Shown: one piece after another, positions 42,934 to 46,239 of the stretch
Layout: each line of letters starts with the position of its first letter
Numbering within the stretch: position 1 is the stretch's first letter
Origin: Bdellovibrio sp. ZAP7
Lineage (GTDB): Bacteria > Bdellovibrionota_B > Oligoflexia > Oligoflexales > RGVZ01
Direction: 5' to 3'
NCBI GenBank assembly: GCA_945900755.1
Contig: CAMDKS010000022.1
Coordinates: 1-46,239, forward strand
Length of the DNA: 46,239 nucleotides
Program-made: the position numbers and the translations under genes
Notes under the pieces: model-generated
What the model was told of the DNA's origin: nothing
Databases searched by the model: none
The model's input: the letters and a program-made list of their open reading frames with translations, nothing else

Positions 42934-44082
42934 ATGGAAAATAATTTTTATACCGACACAATTTTAGAAAAAGATGACGTCTGCAATCTTTTTAAGGAAC
43001 GAGCGCGCCTGGATCAAGGATTAAAAAAAGGGCAAAAAATGCTAGTATTTGGCAGACGTAACTCAGGAAAAACTTCGGTAGTTAAAAATATCGTTGGTAA
43101 AGACTGGGTTGCGAGCCAAAGAAACAGTGTTTTCGTTTATATTGATTTTTTTGGCGTTGAGACTGTAGACCAAATGCTATCTCGCATGTATTCGGGCTTA
43201 GCGGGATCTCTTAAACGCTCTTTTCCAATTCAGCAAACATTGCTTACAGCGTTAGATATTATCAAAAGATTAAGACCGTCCTTAAAGGTGGATGATTCAG
43301 GCTCACCCTCGATCTCGCTGGAAATTTCATCCGAAGGTAAAGGGGGGCTTGAAAGCTTTTTTGCCGCATTAACTGAGTTGCATTTAAAAAAACACCATGT
43401 TTGCCTTGTATTTGATGAGTTTCAAGACATTCACAAAATTCCAGAGGTGGAGGGTCTTCTTAGGGATCACCTTCAAAACTTACCGGCAAAACTTCCTGTA
43501 GTTCTTATGGGGTCAAAAAAACATATACTTGCGCAAATGTTTTCCTCGCCTAAACGTGCTTTTTTTAACTGGGGAGATCACATCGAATTTGGTCACATTC
43601 CTTACGAGGAATATACAGCCTATATTAACGCTCGGCTTCGAAAGTATAAATTAGAAATGTCTCACCAAGTATCTGAGCATCTTCAAAACGCCGTTAATAG
43701 GGATCCTGAAGCAGTCAACCGGATCTGTCAGGAATTGCTTTCTACTTTCGGAGAGGCAGGATCAAAAGTAAGGTCAATTACTAATCTTGATGTGGAAGAA
43801 GCCTTGGCTGTACTTTTGGAAAAGCGGCAAAGTTCCATGGAGGAGTATTTAAGACATTTTACCCCAGCCGAGGAGCGAGTGCTTGTCGCATTTGCAAAAC
43901 AAAATGGCAAGGTATCACTTCCTACTGGTAAGGAGTTTTTAGCAAAAAGTCGATTGACTAGCGGCGGTATGAAAAAGATCTTAGATAGGTTTGTAGATGA
44001 TGCTGTTTTGTATCACGAGGGACAGGAGTTTATCGTCTCAGACGTTTTCGTTTGGAGGCATCTAAAAGTTTTTAGGGCTTAA
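42934..44082 (+). CDS. AAA ATPase with C-terminal winged helix (ATPase_2-like), paralogue A
   Basis: P-loop ATPase: Walker A GRRNSGKTS at 40-48, Walker B VCLVFDEFQDI at 156-166, sensor region LPVVLMGSKKHIL, and a C-terminal winged-helix-like part (FTPAEERVLVAFAKQNGK onward). The 382 residues fit the archaeal-type ATPase (PF01637) group; members are common in mobile or accessory DNA and their role is usually unknown. The start ATG 42934 is preferred: an in-frame ATG at 42808 would add 42 residues (METYANVLFCLGLLPPPP...) that cover a repeat-rich element and show no domain. Convergent with a paralogue sharing DEFQDI and the same plan. AT-rich. Confidence 0.78.
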   Translation: MENNFYTDTILEKDDVCNLFKERARLDQGLKKGQKMLVFGRRNSGKTSVVKNIVGKDWVASQRNSVFVYIDFFGVETVDQMLSRMYSGLAGSLKRSFPIQQTLLTALDIIKRLRPSLKVDDSGSPSISLEISSEGKGGLESFFAALTELHLKKHHVCLVFDEFQDIHKIPEVEGLLRDHLQNLPAKLPVVLMGSKKHILAQMFSSPKRAFFNWGDHIEFGHIPYEEYTAYINARLRKYKLEMSHQVSEHLQNAVNRDPEAVNRICQELLSTFGEAGSKVRSITNLDVEEALAVLLEKRQSSMEEYLRHFTPAEERVLVAFAKQNGKVSLPTGKEFLAKSRLTSGGMKKILDRFVDDAVLYHEGQEFIVSDVFVWRHLKVFRA

Positions 44083-44103
44083 GTTCGCCTTCGGCTCAGG
44101 ACA

Positions 44104-44131
44104 CGTCGTCGGCGCGAGAGCGCCAACGACG
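44104..44131. terminator. Hairpin between the two convergent ATPase genes
   Basis: Stem CGTCGTCGGCGC / GCGCCAACGACG (12 bp, one G:U) with loop GAGA. Placed between 3' ends of the two genes, so it can end both. No U-run. Same GGCGC-type core as the hairpins at 15268 and 20637. Confidence 0.6.
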
Positions 44132-44147
44132 ATTTATGATGTTGATT

Positions 44148-45266
44148 CTAGTAAACTCTGTTTTTTAAAAATAAGGACAATACCGGATTTGAAAGCCTGA
44201 ACCCTCTTGACTCCTCTTCGACCACTCCAGCGTGGTAGAGCTTTTTCGCAATTCTGCTCGAGCTTGAAGGCCCAAGTTTAGATAGCTGAGAGAAAGCCCT
44301 CCCATTCAATTCTTTCGTAAATCCATTGTGAGCCAGTGCCTTGCAGAACAGGGTTTCGCTAGCTGAAAGAAGTGATAACTGGTAGCGGTACGATTCTGAT
44401 TTTCGATCAATTAAATCGCTTAATATTAGCTTTATTTTGGAGGTGTCGACTATTGCTTCTCGGTAGTAATCCTGAATGAAGGCTCCAAATTCACAAATAG
44501 TATTTGGCACGTCGAGAGCTTCTTCGCACAATAGCATCAATGCTTCATCTGTAATTTTTGTTTTGACGGGGGAGAGGCGTTCATAAAAAAATGTTTTCCA
44601 GTCTTTGTGAGGAATGGCATGGAGAGCATGCTCGTCTGCAAAACTGAAAAACGGAGATTTCTGTGACGAAAAAATTGAAGTCAGCAGTTTTCTCTTACTC
44701 CCTAAAAACAACATAGGAGTATTTTTAAGGGCCTGCAAATGGCTTCTGAACACAGAAAGAGCCTCCGGAATTGTATAAATGTCCTGAAATTCATCGAATA
44801 CCAAAAGCGACGACTTTTCCAAACACAGACTGCAGATTGAACTTAAAATTTCTGACAGCTTTGGCAATTCTCCTCTTCTTGTAACGATCTCGAACGAAAT
44901 TTCTCCAGTCATGGGATCCGGTGTTGTCGCTACGCTTAAGCCTTTCAAAAAACTTTTCGCAATACTAAGAATACTAGCCGCTTTAAAGTGATTTCGCAAA
45001 GTGATCGCATATGCTTCAACAAGCCTCTGACAAACAGACTCTAGATTCGAGCAGTCCATAAAATCGACATAAAAACAGGCCGTTTTTTTTGATTTAAAGC
45101 CACTTGGCAAGATGTTTTGAGCTAAAGAAGTCTTGCCATAACGTCTTGGTGCATACAGTACCACTTTTCGACCTTTTTTAATTTTCTGCGAGAGAAACTG
45201 AATATCTGATTCTCGATCCGCGAAGTCCTCTCGCCCGACCACCGTATTGTAGTGAAATAGTTTCAT
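44148..45266 (-). CDS. AAA ATPase with C-terminal winged helix (ATPase_2-like), paralogue B
   Basis: 372 residues. Walker A PRRYGKTS at 40-47, Walker B LLVFDEFQDI at about 154-163, sensor region TPMLFLGSKRKLL, then a helical lid and winged helix (LLSASETLFCKALAHNGFTK onward). It shares the DEFQDI-x-x-IPE line and overall plan with the convergent gene at 42934, so the two are paralogues. ATG 45266 has AGGAG 4-5 nt upstream. Its promoter region holds palindromic TGACAC/GTGTCA elements suggesting repression. An IS6-like relic lies about 115 bp upstream. Function unknown. Confidence 0.82.
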   Translation of the reverse strand: MKLFHYNTVVGREDFADRESDIQFLSQKIKKGRKVVLYAPRRYGKTSLAQNILPSGFKSKKTACFYVDFMDCSNLESVCQRLVEAYAITLRNHFKAASILSIAKSFLKGLSVATTPDPMTGEISFEIVTRRGELPKLSEILSSICSLCLEKSSLLVFDEFQDIYTIPEALSVFRSHLQALKNTPMLFLGSKRKLLTSIFSSQKSPFFSFADEHALHAIPHKDWKTFFYERLSPVKTKITDEALMLLCEEALDVPNTICEFGAFIQDYYREAIVDTSKIKLILSDLIDRKSESYRYQLSLLSASETLFCKALAHNGFTKELNGRAFSQLSKLGPSSSSRIAKKLYHAGVVEEESRGFRLSNPVLSLFLKNRVY

Positions 45267-45279
45267 AACTCTCCTGTAA

Positions 45280-45316
45280 TGACACTTTTTGTGTCACATA
45301 AAAAGTGTAACACATA
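45280..45316 (-). promoter_or_regulatory. Operator-like palindromes upstream of ATPase B
   Basis: TGACAC-TTTTT-GTGTCA (45280-45296) is a perfect dyad, and a second GTGTAACAC sits at 45305-45313; together they form overlapping GTGT/ACAC half-sites right before the ribosome-binding site of the 44148-45266 gene. Confidence 0.5.
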
Positions 45317-45381
45317 AAATGAAGTGAGACTAGCCGAATGCAAATACAGGGCCGTTTGCCGCGGCGAGGAGCGGGAACTCT

Positions 45382-45489
45382 GGTTCTGGTGCAAAAACTC
45401 TCGACTTCAGGTATAGTCCGCAATTCATCTTCATTCCCGAGGTCTTGATGGACAAGCTTAAGGATTTCAAATGGAAGCACTTTCAGCCA
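45382..45489 (+). repeat. IS6-like element relic, left end, copy 3
   Basis: 108 bp beginning GGTTCTGGTGCAAAAACTC and ending CAGCCA, colinear with copies 1 and 2 (158-271 and 31136-31249), a few substitutions apart. Includes the MDKLKDFKWKHFQP start. It ends 6 bp earlier than the other copies and runs into the 3' end of the GNAT gene. Confidence 0.75.
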
Positions 45490-45508
45490 AGGGCAACTGG
45501 AGCCTCAC

Positions 45509-45961
45509 TCATGAACCTGACAAAGTCTTTTTCATGATGTAGTGAGCTCCAATATCGGCCAAATTAAAAGGTTCGCCGTGGGTTGCGAAACCTTGTTGCT
45601 TGTAAAAATCAACCGCCGTGACTCGGGCATTGCACCAAATGCGTGATCCTCCTTGTTCTACCGTCTTTTTTGAAATTTCAACCAGTAGCCGGCGGCCATA
45701 TCCTTGACCGCGAACTTCAGGGGCTATGGCCATTCCGCGCAGACGCCAAACATTATTATCGGTCATTCCTGTTTCATCTTCTTGATAGACTGATGCAATC
45801 CCGACAATGAGACCACCAACCAAAACGCCCATATGGATGGCTTTCCGGGTCAAATCCTCCGGATATCGCGACTCTTCCAATGGCAAATGCGGCCTCAGAA
45901 CTAACCTTCGGAGAAACCATGTATCTGCGGCTACAATCGCTTTAATTTCAAAGGGTAGCAT
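45509..45961 (-). CDS. GNAT-family N-acetyltransferase
   Basis: 150 residues. The acetyl-CoA-binding motif A is clear: LRGMAIAPEVRGQGYGRRLL (R/Q-x-x-G-x-G/A), preceded by the IVGIASVYQED beta strand and followed by YKQQGFATHG (motif B). The substrate cannot be read from sequence; a small-molecule or peptide acetyltransferase. ATG 45961 lacks a strong Shine-Dalgarno sequence. The gene's 3' end is 19 bp from an IS6-like relic. Confidence 0.85.
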   Translation of the reverse strand: MLPFEIKAIVAADTWFLRRLVLRPHLPLEESRYPEDLTRKAIHMGVLVGGLIVGIASVYQEDETGMTDNNVWRLRGMAIAPEVRGQGYGRRLLVEISKKTVEQGGSRIWCNARVTAVDFYKQQGFATHGEPFNLADIGAHYIMKKTLSGS

Positions 45962-46080
45962 TTTTGAATCCTTGTTTTAGATGTTTATGAGTACAATTTA
46001 ACATGTTATCGGTAGAAAATAATTTTTTTCGAATTTGAAATTAATTGAGACGGTTTTTGGTCAACAGCTAATGCCCCAAA

Positions 46081-46239
46081 CTATCGCTCTACCTTAAACG
46101 GCGTGGCATCTGGCAAAATAACCTCATCAAATTCACGGGCAGCGCAGTGCCCCGCATAGACGGCTTGCGCGATGATATTGGGTGCGTCGGCATCACCAAT
46201 CACCTTGAGGCTACTCAGGCGACCATCTTCCAAGGCTGG
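46081..46239 (-). CDS. NADH:flavin oxidoreductase / dienoyl-CoA reductase-like, C-terminus (partial)
   Basis: Only the last 52 codons lie in the window; the gene continues beyond 46239. It reads LKVIGDADAPNIIAQAVYAG then HCAAREFDEVILPDATPF, the FAD/NAD-binding end typical of old-yellow-enzyme fusions such as 2,4-dienoyl-CoA reductase or trimethylamine-dehydrogenase-like proteins (IGDA-x-x-P and Gh-x-AAR). Which member cannot be told from this fragment. Confidence 0.65.
   Translation of the reverse strand, partial: PALEDGRLSSLKVIGDADAPNIIAQAVYAGHCAAREFDEVILPDATPFKVER

Noticed and set aside
1-46239. tRNA or rRNA genes
   Set aside because: No T-loop/anticodon cloverleaf or rRNA-like segments found by eye on either strand; a tRNAscan run would be decisive.

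Overview
The window reads as chromosome of a Gram-negative bacterium with moderate GC. It has Sec and lipoprotein signals, outer-membrane beta-barrels, almost no strand bias, and a broad mix of metabolic, envelope and regulatory genes. The collagen-like surface proteins, Q-rich envelope lipoproteins, and the SerA/TypA/BLUF/NhaR-type repertoire fit a Bdellovibrionota/Oligoflexia-like organism, but that placement is an impression and no rRNA or tRNA is present to test it.

Layout. 0-0.46 kb: truncated left end of an IS6-like element. 0.5-8.5 kb: envelope locus (two-TM coiled-coil sensor-like protein; Q-rich TPR lipoprotein; FlgO/CsgG-like domain fused to a barrel; Q-rich lipoprotein; barrel protein; single-TM protein with a carboxypeptidase-regulatory-like domain). 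8.5-12.4 kb: housekeeping metabolism (serA, UPF0178 protein, acyl-CoA ligase). 12.4-14.7 kb: AT-richer island with a decayed and an intact DUF4143 ATPase. 14.7-19 kb: small basic ORFs, a secreted protein, a bacterial eRF1-like protein (baeRF family), a TerC/Alx exporter. 19.4-26.2 kb: VKOR-DsbA fusion, a duplicated-domain protein, and a 1576-residue multidomain enzyme. 26.3-29.7 kb: M28 peptidase and typA, with a strong bidirectional terminator between them. 30-31.6 kb: two unknown genes and a second IS6-like relic. 31.6-34.2 kb: two collagen-like exported proteins. 34.2-37.1 kb: BLUF photosensor, DUF2177, TIGR01777-type epimerase, secreted protein. 37.2-40 kb: bestrophin + beta-carbonic anhydrase operon and a divergent NhaR-like LysR regulator. 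40-41.8 kb: urate operon (SEC-C protein, HIU hydrolase, PuuD). 41.9-46.2 kb: trypsin-like lipoprotein, two convergent paralogous ATPases, a third IS6-like relic, a GNAT, and the C-terminus of a flavin oxidoreductase.

The most notable system is purine-ring catabolism. PuuD (urate to 5-hydroxyisourate) and HIU hydrolase (to OHCU) sit in one operon. About 14 kb away a single polypeptide carries, in order, malate synthase, OHCU decarboxylase, a serine beta-lactamase-fold domain and allantoicase. Together these cover urate to allantoate-derived glyoxylate and on to malate, except for allantoinase and ureidoglycolate lyase, which I do not see in the window. The beta-lactamase-fold domain lies exactly between the enzymes before and after the allantoinase step, so it is a candidate non-orthologous allantoinase. 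This assignment is inference.
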